NCBI GenBank assembly: GCA_030430565.1
Contig: JAUIKS010000025.1
Location: 109,448-173,447, forward strand
From: Polyangia bacterium
GTDB lineage: Bacteria > Myxococcota_A > Polyangia > Nannocystales > Nannocystaceae
Direction of reading: 5' to 3'
Length of the DNA stretch: 64,000 nucleotides
The translations under genes were made by a program, and so were the position numbers. The notes beneath the pieces are model-generated. The model was not told where the DNA came from, did not search any database, and was given only the letters and a program-made list of their open reading frames with translations. This document shows, piece by piece, positions 24,692 to 33,242 of this stretch (positions within the stretch are counted from its first letter, which is position 1; each line of letters opens with the position of its first letter).

Positions 24692-25861
24692 TCAGCGCAT
24701 GGACTCGAGCAGCAGCTCGCGCAGCACCGCGTCGATCGCCTCGCGATCGGGCGCGCGTGGGAGCGTCGACGCGCGCTCGGCCTGGTCGAGCGCGCGCTGC
24801 AGGCGATCCGCCTCCTCGATGAGCTGGTCGTATGACATCGCGCCGTCGCGGATCGCCGCGAGCTCCTCGGCGTCGTCGCGGCGGACGTTGAGCACGCCGT
24901 CGCGCACGATCTCGAGGCCCGTCCGCATGAGCCGGATCAGGTGCATGCCGTGCTTGGTGTCGTAGCCGTGCTCCGCCTCGAGGGCCGCGCGCTTCGGGTT
25001 GCGCTCTCGCTGCCAGCGTCGGTACTGCTCCCACTGCTTGCGCGCCGCCCGGTAGGCGCGCTCCTGCTTGAGCGCGCGCAGCACGTCCTTGGTCAGCCCG
25101 AGCGAGGCGGCGGCGAGCGTGTACACCCGCTCATCGAGCTGCAGCGCGTCCTCGCAGCGCAGCGTCGCCGCCCAGAACGCGCGCATGTGCTCGCGCAGGA
25201 CGTCGCGCTCGGCACCGCCGAGCTCCATGTCCTCGACGCCCCAGCCGCGAATGGTCTTGGAGACAGCCTCGTTGATGCGGTTGCGATCGTCGGCGCTGAG
25301 CACCGTCGACTCGGGCAGCCCGAAGTCGGCGCGGGTCGGCTCGCGCTTCGGCGGGTTGAGCAGCCACGCGCGGTGCCCCTTGATCCGCTTGAGCTGGCTC
25401 TGCGCGTAGCCGGCGTAGGTGTACTTGGCCTTGCGCGTCAAGAACAGCTGGCGGCGCGCCCGCAGGCGCTCCCACTCCGGGCGCGCGAGCAGGACCTCGC
25501 GGTCGTCCATGAACAGCAGCTCGAGCATGTTGGGGTTGGCCTCGGCGCACAGGCTGACGAGCTTGGCGATGTCGTAGATGACCAGGTCGAGCTCTCGGCA
25601 GTCGCTCGCGCGCGCGCTCTCGCCGGCGGTCGGGTGCTCGCGCAGCGCCGCCATGGCCGCCTCCCAGCGCGGCCCCGTCGGCGGCGGCCCGTCGTGGTGC
25701 TGGTGCTGTTCAAAGCGGCGAAAGAACGACAGCCGCACGGCGGGCGGCGCGATGCAGCAGCCGCGGATGTCGATGTCGGACTGCGGGCGCGCGGTGCCGT
25801 AGGCGTGCGAGCCGGTGACCGCGAGGAAGATAGTGTGGCGATCGTGGGTCTGCGGCGGCAT
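24692..25861 (-). CDS. RlaP/YcgL-like predicted nucleotidyltransferase
   Basis: A 389-residue soluble protein. The N-terminal motif GSHAYGTARPQSDIDIRG (residues 17-34) is the pol-beta-type nucleotidyltransferase G-S-x4-G..D-x-D signature with two metal aspartates (29 and 31). The rest is helical with VIYDIAKLVSLCAEANPNMLELLF and a KHGMHLIRLMRTGLEI run, both typical of the COG3541/RlaP group, where members modify or repair RNA ends. Biochemical substrate here unknown. The upstream part of the open frame is not protein-like, so I start at the ATG before PPQTHDRH. It faces the small gene at 25986 across a 124-bp divergent gap. Confidence 0.85.
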   Translation of the reverse strand: MPPQTHDRHTIFLAVTGSHAYGTARPQSDIDIRGCCIAPPAVRLSFFRRFEQHQHHDGPPPTGPRWEAAMAALREHPTAGESARASDCRELDLVIYDIAKLVSLCAEANPNMLELLFMDDREVLLARPEWERLRARRQLFLTRKAKYTYAGYAQSQLKRIKGHRAWLLNPPKREPTRADFGLPESTVLSADDRNRINEAVSKTIRGWGVEDMELGGAERDVLREHMRAFWAATLRCEDALQLDERVYTLAAASLGLTKDVLRALKQERAYRAARKQWEQYRRWQRERNPKRAALEAEHGYDTKHGMHLIRLMRTGLEIVRDGVLNVRRDDAEELAAIRDGAMSYDQLIEEADRLQRALDQAERASTLPRAPDREAIDAVLRELLLESMR

Positions 25862-25985
25862 CGAGAGCACTGTACGCGACCGTCGCGAGGCCTGCGTCGC
25901 CGCGTCGATCGGCGATTGTGCGCTATAGTGGAGAGACGGCGCGCGGCGCCCGAATTCACCCGCGCGCGGGCCATGAGGTGATCTT

Positions 25986-26477
25986 GTGAAGCAGTCGAAG
26001 CGCACGCGCCTGATCGAGGCGCTGAGGGTCACGGCCGCGCGCCTGCGGTCGGGCGCCCGGTATCAGTGGGGTCACTACGGCGAGTGCAATTGCGGGCACC
26101 TGGCGCAGACCCTGACGAACCTGTCCCCGGGGCAGATTCACCGGCTCGCGCTCGAGCGCGACGGCGAGTGGCGGCACCAGGCGGCCGCGTTTAAGGGCGA
26201 GGCCGAGCGCTGTGACGCGACCGGTCAGCGCCTCGACGTCGTGATCCGCCGGATGCTCGGCGCCGGGCTCTCGATCGAGGACATCATCCAGCTCGAGACG
26301 CTCTCCGACCCCGCCGTGCTCGCGCGCTTGCCCGCGGGGCGTCGGCATCTCGAGCAGAACGGGCGCGAGGACCTGATCTTGTACCTCGAGACCTGGGCCG
26401 AGATGCTCGAGGAGGCCGAGGTCGAGCTCGAGGAGCGCGCGAGACTGAGGGCCGACGCGACCGTCGGCGCGGCGTGA
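25986..26477 (+). CDS. conserved hypothetical protein with CNCGHLAQ motif
   Basis: A 163-residue soluble protein. It contains YQWGHYGECNCGHLAQTLT (about 27-45), a His/Cys-rich segment that recurs in small uncharacterised proteins of several phyla (recalled pattern, no search run) and could bind a metal, followed by helices and an acidic C-terminal helix (MLEEAEVELEERARL). GTG start with a strong ribosome binding site (GAGGTGAT, 25973-25980). Function unknown. Confidence 0.75.
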   Translation: MKQSKRTRLIEALRVTAARLRSGARYQWGHYGECNCGHLAQTLTNLSPGQIHRLALERDGEWRHQAAAFKGEAERCDATGQRLDVVIRRMLGAGLSIEDIIQLETLSDPAVLARLPAGRRHLEQNGREDLILYLETWAEMLEEAEVELEERARLRADATVGAA

Positions 26478-26516
26478 GGCCGAACGCCGCGCGCGGCTCG
26501 TGGTATCAACGCCGCC

Positions 26517-27656
26517 ATGCAGGCGGGCGACGCGGCGCGGACGAAGACGATGGGGTGGCGAGTCGGCGCGGTGGTTGGCTGCGCGCTGCTCGCGACGGCG
26601 CCTGTGAGCTGCGCGGACACGCGGTCGGGGGGACCCACCGTCGCCGAGCCGCAGCAGGACGAGGGCGCGCCGGCCCCGGCAGCGCCGGCGCCGGCGCCGG
26701 AGCCCTCGGCAGCCCCTGCGCCCGAGCCCGAGCCGGCCCCGGAGCCCGAGCCGGCGAAGCCCGAGCTGCGCGCGCCCGACGGGACCTTGATCGTCGATTG
26801 CGAGGCGGTCCCCGAGGGCATGGCGTGCGTCCCCGGCGGCCCCTTCATCCGCGGGACCGATGATGGCCCCGAGGACACCCGGCCGGCGGAGACGGTGTGG
26901 CTGCAGAGCTACTACATGGACCTCAACGAGGTCACCTACGCCGAGTACAAGGCCTGTCAGAAGGCGAAGCAGTGCGGGCGCGCGGGGCCGCTGTACAACG
27001 ACTTCAGCCGCCCGGATCAGCCGATGGTCGGCGAGGACTGGTACGAGGCGGTGCAGTTCTGCGAGGCCCAGGGCAAGCACCTGCCGACCGAGGCCGAGTG
27101 GGAGAAGGCCGCGCGCGGCCCCGACGGGAAGCTGCACCCCTGGGGCGACGAGCCGGCGACCTGCGAGCTCGCGGTGATCAAGGACGCGCGCGGGCGCAGC
27201 TGCGGGGTCAAGAAGCGCATGGAGCACCCCGACAAGGGGCGAACCTTCGTGATCGGCTCACGCCCGCCCGGTTCCTATGGCCTTTACGACATGTCCGGTA
27301 ACGCGTGGGAGTGGGTCGCCGACTGGTACTCCAAGGACTACGCGACCTGCGGCGAGGCCTGCCGCGGCACGGACCCGAAGGGGCCCTGCGACGGCGCCGA
27401 GACCTGCAAGGGACACGACCAGAAGATCGTCCGCGGCGGCTCGTGGTACTGGGTCGCCAAGTACGCGACGGGCGTCTGGCGGCGCTCGCACTACCCGGGC
27501 AACGACCCCTTCCATCACTTCGGCTTCCGCTGCGCCGCCACGCTCGAGGAGGCCCGCGCGATCGCGGCGAAGGCAGCGGCAGCGGCCGCGTCGGCGCCGG
27601 ATGAAGGCGCGGGCGATGAGCCGCCGGCCCAGGCTGACGCGAAGACCTCCGGCTAG
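26517..27656 (+). CDS. FGE-like (SUMF1/sulfatase-modifying) domain lipoprotein
   Basis: A 379-residue lipoprotein (lipobox APVSC, about Cys32) with a Pro/Ala/Glu linker to about 85 and then an FGE-sulfatase domain: VPGGPFIRGTD, PVE-type DWYEAVQFCEAQGKHLPTEAEWEKAARG, GLYDMSGNAWEWVADWY, IVRGGSW and a final FGFRCA. The fold is that of formylglycine-generating enzyme, but most bacterial members of this lipoprotein type are binding or scaffold proteins and I could not assign the copper-binding Cys pair. The last four bases overlap the end of the convergent sigma factor at 27653. Confidence 0.88.
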   Translation: MQAGDAARTKTMGWRVGAVVGCALLATAPVSCADTRSGGPTVAEPQQDEGAPAPAAPAPAPEPSAAPAPEPEPAPEPEPAKPELRAPDGTLIVDCEAVPEGMACVPGGPFIRGTDDGPEDTRPAETVWLQSYYMDLNEVTYAEYKACQKAKQCGRAGPLYNDFSRPDQPMVGEDWYEAVQFCEAQGKHLPTEAEWEKAARGPDGKLHPWGDEPATCELAVIKDARGRSCGVKKRMEHPDKGRTFVIGSRPPGSYGLYDMSGNAWEWVADWYSKDYATCGEACRGTDPKGPCDGAETCKGHDQKIVRGGSWYWVAKYATGVWRRSHYPGNDPFHHFGFRCAATLEEARAIAAKAAAAAASAPDEGAGDEPPAQADAKTSG

Positions 27657-28291
27657 ACGCCGTCGACGCGCGCGCGGATCCCCTTGGCCCAGTCCTCGAG
27701 GTTGGTGACCGTCGACTTGTAGAGCGTCGAGTTGTCGGCGGCGTCCTCGATGGTCTTGAGCAGGCGCTGCTTGCCGAGCCGCAGGCGGCTCTGGACCGTG
27801 CCCCGCGGGATCCCGAGCAGCTCGGCGATCTCGGCGCCCTTGAGGCCTTCGAAGAGCTTCAGCTCGAGCGCGATCTGGTGCTCGAGCGGGATCTTTCGAA
27901 GCGCCTGCACGAGGATTTGTTGCTCGCGCTTGCGCCCGATCAGCGACGGCGCCGAGGGGGAGAGCTCGGCGGCGCAGACCTCGGAGAAGTCCGAGAGCTC
28001 GCGCTTGCGCTTCTTCTGCTTGCGGTAGTAGGCGCGCAGCTGGTTGAGCGCGATAGCGAAGATGTAGCTGCGCACGCTGTGCTTCTTGATGCGCTCCTTG
28101 CTGCGGGAGCAGATCAACAAGGTCTCGGAGACGAGCTCGATCGCGTCGTCGTGGTTGGCGACCTTGTTGTGAAAGAAGCGCGCGAGCATGCCGAAGTAGC
28201 GGCGCGCGAGCTCGTTGCCAGCGCCTCGATCGCCCTCCTGCCAGCGCTCCAAGAGCTCCCAGTCGTCCGAACCGCCGTCCACAGGGGGCAT
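27653..28291 (-). CDS. ECF-like RNA polymerase sigma factor
   Basis: A 212-residue paralogue of the 17746 factor. Region 2: LLERWQEGDRGAGNELARRYF, FFHNKVANHDDAIELVSETLL..VRSYIFAIALNQLRAYYRK; region 4: LVQALRKIPLEHQIALELKLFEG, GAEIAELLGIPRGTVQSRLRLGK. It ends with the shared tail TVTNLEDWAKGIRARV. ATG start, preceded by a weak TAGG. Convergent with the FGE-like lipoprotein and divergent from the PP2C phosphatase at 28514, so a kinase/phosphatase-controlled factor is conceivable. Confidence 0.9.
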   Translation of the reverse strand: MPPVDGGSDDWELLERWQEGDRGAGNELARRYFGMLARFFHNKVANHDDAIELVSETLLICSRSKERIKKHSVRSYIFAIALNQLRAYYRKQKKRKRELSDFSEVCAAELSPSAPSLIGRKREQQILVQALRKIPLEHQIALELKLFEGLKGAEIAELLGIPRGTVQSRLRLGKQRLLKTIEDAADNSTLYKSTVTNLEDWAKGIRARVDGV

Positions 28292-28513
28292 CCTAGCAGA
28301 GGCGCTGGATTTGCGCGCTCGGCGAGCGCTCGTCTGCGCCCCGGGGTCGCGTCACCCCGGCCTGGACGGCAGCCGGGCCGACGTGGGGTGCCGAGTCTCC
28401 AGAGGCGCTCGGGCGGGCCTGCGCGCGCGCCGTCGATGTAACTGAAATTGCTCCGTATTTGCCAAACGCTTGAGCGGCGCTCGAGCGGAACGGCGCTCGC
28501 TAGTGGGGTGGGT

Positions 28514-29281
28514 ATGCAAATTCAATCCTACGCGTGTACGCATATCGGTCGCCGCTCCAACAACGAGGACGCCTTCCTCGTCAGCGCGGAGCTCGGGCTG
28601 TTCGTCGTCGCTGACGGTATGGGCGGCTACGAGGGCGGCGAGGTCGCCAGCCACCTGACGGTCTCCGCGCTGCTCGAGTTCTATCGCGAGATGCTGGCGG
28701 ACGGCGCCTGCGACGAGACGGTGCGGACATGTTCCTCCGAGCAGGGAGCATGGGCGCTCGGGCGAGCGGGGGCGCGCCGCCTCGACGCCGCGATCCGGCT
28801 GGCGAATCGGCGGGTGTGCGCGGAGCGAGAGGGAAACAACGGGCGCATGGGCTCGACCGTCGCGGCGCTCGACATCCACGACGGGCTCGCGGTCATCGGC
28901 CACGTCGGCGACAGCCGGGTGTATCGACTGCGCCGCGGCGTGCTCGAGCCGCTGACGCGTGATCACTCGCTGTACGAGATGCTGCGCGCGACCGGGACGC
29001 AGTCGCTCCCGCCGCCGGAGCAGTACGGGTATCGCAACGTCGTGACGCGCGCGCTGGGGATCGCCGAGTCAGACCCGGAGATCCGGGTCGAGCGGATCGA
29101 GCCGGGCGACGTGTTCCTGCTCTGCTCGGACGGGCTGCTCGAGCAGCTCGACGAGGATGGGCTGCTGTTTCTGCTCGCAACGCGAACCCCCCAGGACGCG
29201 TGCCGCTCGATGGTCGAGCTGGCCTACGATCTGGGGGGCCGGGACAACATCACGGCGGTCGTCGTCGCCGTCAGCGCGTGA
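28514..29281 (+). CDS. PP2C-type Ser/Thr protein phosphatase
   Basis: A 255-residue soluble phosphatase with all PPM motifs: RRSNNEDAF near the N-terminus, VVADGMGGYEGGE (metal Asp/Gly), GSTVAAL, HVGDSRVYRL, LTRDHS, LLCSDGLLE and GGRDNITAVVV (metal Asp). It should remove phosphate from Ser/Thr and is the only PP2C in a window with seven kinases, so it is the likely counter-enzyme of some of them. The ATG at 28514 begins the domain and follows GGGGTGGGT; the frame upstream is not conserved-looking. Confidence 0.95.
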   Translation: MQIQSYACTHIGRRSNNEDAFLVSAELGLFVVADGMGGYEGGEVASHLTVSALLEFYREMLADGACDETVRTCSSEQGAWALGRAGARRLDAAIRLANRRVCAEREGNNGRMGSTVAALDIHDGLAVIGHVGDSRVYRLRRGVLEPLTRDHSLYEMLRATGTQSLPPPEQYGYRNVVTRALGIAESDPEIRVERIEPGDVFLLCSDGLLEQLDEDGLLFLLATRTPQDACRSMVELAYDLGGRDNITAVVVAVSA

Positions 29282-29320
29282 GCGCTAAGAGAGCGCTAAA
29301 AGAGCGCTAAAAGAGCGCTC
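29281..29320. repeat. 11-bp tandem repeat, AGCGCT every 11 bp (about 3.6 copies)
   Basis: AGCGCT occurs at 29281, 29292, 29303 and 29314, separated by AAGAG or AAAAG. The copies start in the stop codon of the phosphatase gene and end six bases before the stop of the convergent lipoprotein gene. The spacing equals one helical turn. Confidence 0.7.
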
Positions 29321-29325
29321 GATCA

Positions 29326-29847
29326 CTAGAGATCGCGCTTCAGGTCGGTCGAGACGCGGCTGCCGGTGAACTCGGTGGTCGAGGTGCAGATGCCGGTCGG
29401 CACGGCGTCGCACAGGTCCGCGTCGCCGGTGCACGAGACGTTGCTCGTGAGCGTGTAGGTGCCCGTGACGAACTTGCCCTCTTTGGTGATGCGCACGTCG
29501 TGGGTGACCTCGGTGCGGGTCTCGATCTCGTCGCTGGGGTACTCGACGTCGAGGGTCATGCCGGCGAAGCTCATGTCGCCGCCGTCGACGGATCCCTCGA
29601 GCGCGACGTCGCCGAACTCGAGGTAGCGCGCGCCCTCGGGCCCTTCGAAGATGTAGAGCGACGAGGCGGCCTTGAGCGTGCTGCTGTCGTCCTTGATGCT
29701 GTCGGGCACGCCGTCGGGGTAGCAGTCGGCCTGCATGGCGGTGCTCGCCGAGGCGACGCGGTAGGTGACGTAGGCGGTGTCACAACCGGCGGTGAGCAGC
29801 AGCGAGGCGAGGGAGGCGGTGGTGAGGAGCAGGGTGCGGATCGACAT
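29326..29847 (-). CDS. small lipoprotein of unknown function
   Basis: A 173-residue protein with a clear lipobox (LLLTAGC, Cys about 22). The mature part is beta-rich with four or five Cys (ADCYPDG, NVSCTGDADLCD, GICTSTTEF). It looks like a secreted beta-barrel or beta-sandwich of the many single-domain lipoproteins found in this group. No family recognised. It is convergent with the PP2C gene. Confidence 0.75.
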   Translation of the reverse strand: MSIRTLLLTTASLASLLLTAGCDTAYVTYRVASASTAMQADCYPDGVPDSIKDDSSTLKAASSLYIFEGPEGARYLEFGDVALEGSVDGGDMSFAGMTLDVEYPSDEIETRTEVTHDVRITKEGKFVTGTYTLTSNVSCTGDADLCDAVPTGICTSTTEFTGSRVSTDLKRDL

Positions 29848-30070
29848 GATGAGTCTCTTGAATGAACGTCTCTCTGGGAGTGTGCGGACGCCGGCAACGA
29901 CGACCTGAACAGCCGCGGACTCTACGCGCGAAACCGCCCTGGCTCAAGCGCAATTGCGCGCAAATGTGCCAGCGCACGCGCTACGGCGTCATCACGGATT
30001 CTCGTGGGCGCAGCGGCGTACTCGCGCTCACGCGTCGATCAGGAGTCGAACAGGCGCCGAACAGCTGGGC

Positions 30071-30101
30071 GTCGATCAGGGTCGATCAGGGGTCGATCAG
30101 G
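30071..30101. repeat. tandem GTCGATCAGG repeats at the end of the activator gene
   Basis: Copies at 30071-30080, 30081-30090 and 30092-30101, with another at 30034-30043. The stop codon of the sigma54 activator lies inside them, so slippage here would lengthen or shorten its C-terminus. Confidence 0.65.
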
Positions 30102-31453
30102 CCGTGGCGGCGCAGCAGCGTGCGCAGGTGCTTGCGGTCGACGCCCGAGGCCCGCGCGGCCTCGGAGATATTGCCACCTGCCCGAGCGAACACGTCCGTG
30201 AGGTAGCGGCGCTCGAAGGCCTCGAGCACGCGCCGCTTGGCCTCGGCGTAGGGCAGGTCCGTCCGGATCGACGCGCTGTCCTCCTCCGCCGCGCCGAGCC
30301 CCGGGCCGACGCGCAGGCGCAGCGCGTCGAAGCGCGCGACGCCGGGCGAGAGCGCGACGCTGCGGTCGATGATGTTGCGCAGCTCTCGGACGTTCCCGGG
30401 CCAGTCGTGGGCGACGAGGCGCTCGAGGTTGGGGCCGCCGATGTCCGCGCTGCGGATGTCCGAGAAGCCACGTAGGCGCAGCAGCTCGGCGACGATCATC
30501 GGGATATCCTCTCGGCGCGCGCGCAGCGGCGGCAGCTCGACGCGGATCACCGAGAGCCGGTAGAAGAGATCGGGTCGGAACGCGCCCTCGGCGACGCGCG
30601 CGGGCAGGCTCGCCCGCGACGCGGCGACGATGCGGACGTCGATGTCGTGCTCTTGGTCGGCGCCGACGGGCCGGACCTTGCGCTCCTCGACCACCCGCAG
30701 CAGCCGCGCCTGGACCGGCGGCGGCACGCCGTCGAGCTCGTCCAAGAAGATCGTGCCGCCGTGCGCCCGGGTAAACGCGCCGCGGCGGCTCCGCGACGCG
30801 CCCGTGAACGCGCCGCGGGTGTGGCCGAACAGCTCGCTCTCGAGCAGCGACTCGGGCAGCGCGCCGCAGTCGACCGCGACGAAGGCTCCGCGCCGGCGAG
30901 CGCTCGCGTCGTGGAGCGCGCGCGCGGCGAGCTCCTTGCCGGTCCCGGTCTCGCCCTCGAGCAGCACGGTGACATCGGAGCGGGCGGCGAGCTCGAGCAC
31001 CGCGAACAGCTCGCGCATCGCCAGGCTCTCGGCGACGAGCTCTCCGAAGCGCCGGGCCTGGCTGGGCGCGACCTCGAGGGGCTCGGGCAGCGGCTGGATG
31101 CGCAGGAAGCTGTGGCCGACCTTGAGCGAGGCGCCGACCGGCACGACCGCCTCGGTGATGCGCGAGCCGGCGTAGAGCGTCCCGTTGCGGCTGCCGAGGT
31201 CGTGCACCTTGTACTCGCCGGCGCGCTCGGCCGGCCCGATCCGCAGGTGCGCCCTCGAGACCCGGGGATCGGTGAGCACGAGATCGTTGCTGGCGCCCGA
31301 GCCGATCCGCAGCACGCGGTCCTCGAGGCGAACGGCCCGCCCCATGTCGGGCCCCTCGATCACGACGAGCTGGCAGCGAGGCGCTGGACCGCGCGGGCGC
31401 GCGGCGCCGCCGGGCTCGCCGTGCGAGCTGAAGATCGTCGCGATCGTGCTCAT
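30086..31453 (-). CDS. FHA-domain sigma54-dependent transcription activator
   Basis: A 455-residue regulator. Residues about 26-118 form an FHA phosphothreonine-binding domain (LRIGSGASNDLVLTDPRVSRAHLRI, SRNGT). A sigma54 AAA+ domain follows (about 140-375): Walker A GETGTGKE, the sigma54-contacting GAFTGA, Walker B GTIFLDELDGV and arginine-finger region FRPDLFYRL. The C-terminus carries a Fis-type helix-turn-helix (NISEAARASGVDRKHLRTLL). FHA input means activation by a Ser/Thr kinase; the divergently transcribed kinase at 31564 is the obvious partner. This pairing is typical of myxobacterial developmental and motility control. Confidence 0.95.
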   Translation of the reverse strand: MSTIATIFSSHGEPGGAARPRGPAPRCQLVVIEGPDMGRAVRLEDRVLRIGSGASNDLVLTDPRVSRAHLRIGPAERAGEYKVHDLGSRNGTLYAGSRITEAVVPVGASLKVGHSFLRIQPLPEPLEVAPSQARRFGELVAESLAMRELFAVLELAARSDVTVLLEGETGTGKELAARALHDASARRRGAFVAVDCGALPESLLESELFGHTRGAFTGASRSRRGAFTRAHGGTIFLDELDGVPPPVQARLLRVVEERKVRPVGADQEHDIDVRIVAASRASLPARVAEGAFRPDLFYRLSVIRVELPPLRARREDIPMIVAELLRLRGFSDIRSADIGGPNLERLVAHDWPGNVRELRNIIDRSVALSPGVARFDALRLRVGPGLGAAEEDSASIRTDLPYAEAKRRVLEAFERRYLTDVFARAGGNISEAARASGVDRKHLRTLLRRHGLIDP

Positions 31454-31563
31454 GGACGTTGACGCGAGGCTGCGCGCCGCGACGATTACAGTACCAGAGG
31501 CGCGTCTGCTACCATGCCCATGCCAGAGCGCGGGCGCGGGTCGCCGCGGGCACGGTAGAAAGC

Positions 31564-32571
31564 TTGGCGGACGAGGACATACGCAAGCACGACGCGGGCG
31601 CGCCGTTGCGCCGCTCGCTGGGCCCGTACCGGCTGATCCGGCGGCTCGGCGTCGGCGGGATGGCCGAGGTCTATCTCGCGGTCGCGCACGGCGCCAGCGG
31701 CTTCGAGAAGAAGGTCGCGATCAAGGCGCCGCTGCCCTATGTCCAGGAGGACGCGCGCCTGCTGCGGCTGCTGATCGAGGAGGCTCGGATCGGCGCGCAG
31801 CTGCAGCACCGCAACCTCGTGCAGGTGCACGACCTCGGCGTGGCCGAGGGCATGTACTACGTGCGGATGGACTTCATCGACGGCGCGGACCTGCGCACGC
31901 TGATGCGGCGCGGGCTCCCGGGCCCCGCGCTCGGTCTGCTGATCGCCGAGGAGCTGGCGATCGCGCTCGACTACGTCCACACCGCGGTCGACGAGGAGGG
32001 GCGCCCGCTCGGCCTCGTGCACCGCGACGTCAGCCCCTCCAACATCCTGCTCTCGCGCCACGGCGAGGTGAAGCTCGCCGACTTCGGGATCGCCAAGGCG
32101 ACCCTGCTGGCCGACAACACCGGCGCTGACACGCGCAAGGGGAAGTACGCTTATATGTCGCCCGAGCAGGTCGAGGGGCGCGCGCTGACGCATCACAGCG
32201 ATCAGTTCGCGCTGGCGATCACGCTCGTCGAGAGCATCCTCGGGCGGCGCCCCTTCGAGGGGCCGACGCCGCACGCGACCATGGACATGATCCGCTCCGC
32301 GCGCGCCCCCGAGGTCGAGGGCCTCGACCGCGACGTCAAGGCGGTCATCCTGCGCTGCCTGGCGCGAAGGCCCCAGGATCGCTTCCCCTCGAGCGAGGCC
32401 CTGCGTCAGGCGTTGGCGGCCTGTCGCAGCCTCCGCGGCGCCTCGATCGCGCAGCTGCGCGAGTGGGTTCGCTCGGCCCTGCGAGGCGAGCTCGACCCCA
32501 GCGAGGCCAGCACGAGCGCGCGCTCAGCGACCCTGCCGATCACCGCGACGACCGGCGGCGTGCTCGACTAG
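31564..32571 (+). CDS. soluble Ser/Thr protein kinase
   Basis: About 335 residues, almost entirely kinase domain: GVGGMAEVY (about 28), VAIKAPLP, HRDVSPSN (about 153), DFG (about 172) and MSPEQ. The HRDVSPSN variant is common in myxobacterial kinases. No membrane segment, so it is cytoplasmic. The start is unsure: TTG 31564 begins the conserved part, while the frame is open back to a TTG at 31459, six bases after the divergent FHA activator start. The divergent pair suggests that this kinase phosphorylates the ligand read by that activator's FHA domain. Confidence 0.88.
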   Translation: MADEDIRKHDAGAPLRRSLGPYRLIRRLGVGGMAEVYLAVAHGASGFEKKVAIKAPLPYVQEDARLLRLLIEEARIGAQLQHRNLVQVHDLGVAEGMYYVRMDFIDGADLRTLMRRGLPGPALGLLIAEELAIALDYVHTAVDEEGRPLGLVHRDVSPSNILLSRHGEVKLADFGIAKATLLADNTGADTRKGKYAYMSPEQVEGRALTHHSDQFALAITLVESILGRRPFEGPTPHATMDMIRSARAPEVEGLDRDVKAVILRCLARRPQDRFPSSEALRQALAACRSLRGASIAQLREWVRSALRGELDPSEASTSARSATLPITATTGGVLD

Positions 32572-33242
32572 CCGCCGCTGCTCCCACGACTCGGCGAGGG
32601 CGAGCGCGTCGTGAAAACCCGGTCTCTTGGGACAGGTAGACCGAAGCGCGCGGAGACGGAGCTCCCGGGCGGCTCGGCCATCGAGCGCGTCGGCCGACAC
32701 GTCTTGCACGACCCGGTCCAGAAAGATCGGGTGAGCGCGGCGGGGTCGGGATCGCGGCGGCGGCGTGCTCCCTCACGCGCGCGCGCGCACGCGTGTCGCC
32801 TCGCGATCTCTCGGGACGAAGAGCGACCGAGGCCGACGGAGAGACCGAGCCGGAGACGCGGCGCGACTTGATCGACCACGCGATCGATCTCGAGATCGAA
32901 GTCGTCGGCGAAGTTGAGTTCGTCGCCGGCGATTTTTAAGGCACAATCTCCGTGGAGGGAGCGCGGTCGCGGCGACGCGGCGAGCGTTCCAGATCGAAAC
33001 CGCCGAGGCGGCCGCGACTTTTCAGCGCGGCCGCCTCAACTAATTTTTCAAAAAATTATTTCTCGAGGAGCTCGTGAGAAGCCGGCGTCGCGCTCACGCG
33101 CGACGTCGCGGCGGCGGGCAGGAGAGCTCGCCTCGGGCCCCCTCGGGCGCGCACAAAGTTGTTTCAGAAGCCCTGCATCGGCCGAATACGCGAATAATTT
33201 TGATGGTGACCGAATGGGCAGGTCCATCGAGCGCCGCGCGAC
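32572..33242. other. intergenic region with possible short ORF and terminator
   Basis: About 670 bp between the kinase and the PAP2 gene. A GTG-started frame at 32793-32939 ends with a protein-like acidic stretch (DLIDHAIDLEIEVV onward) and could be a 48-residue gene or a remnant. A 14-bp palindrome (CGATCTCGAGATCG) lies at 32885-32898. A strong hairpin follows at 33005-33037. Confidence 0.4.
33005..33045 (+). terminator. intrinsic terminator hairpin
   Basis: Perfect 12-bp stem (GAGGCGGCCGCG at 33005-33016 with its complement at 33026-33037, 9-base loop) followed by AACTAATTTTT. It ends some transcript coming from the left, either an extended kinase mRNA or one covering the possible short ORF. 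An A/T palindrome (TAATTTTT-CA-AAAAATTA, 33041-33058) follows. Confidence 0.7.

Noticed and set aside
26517..27656. Assignment of the FGE-like lipoprotein as a true formylglycine-generating enzyme
   Set aside because: The fold motifs are present, but the copper-binding Cys pair could not be placed and no sulfatase gene is nearby; kept as FGE-like only.
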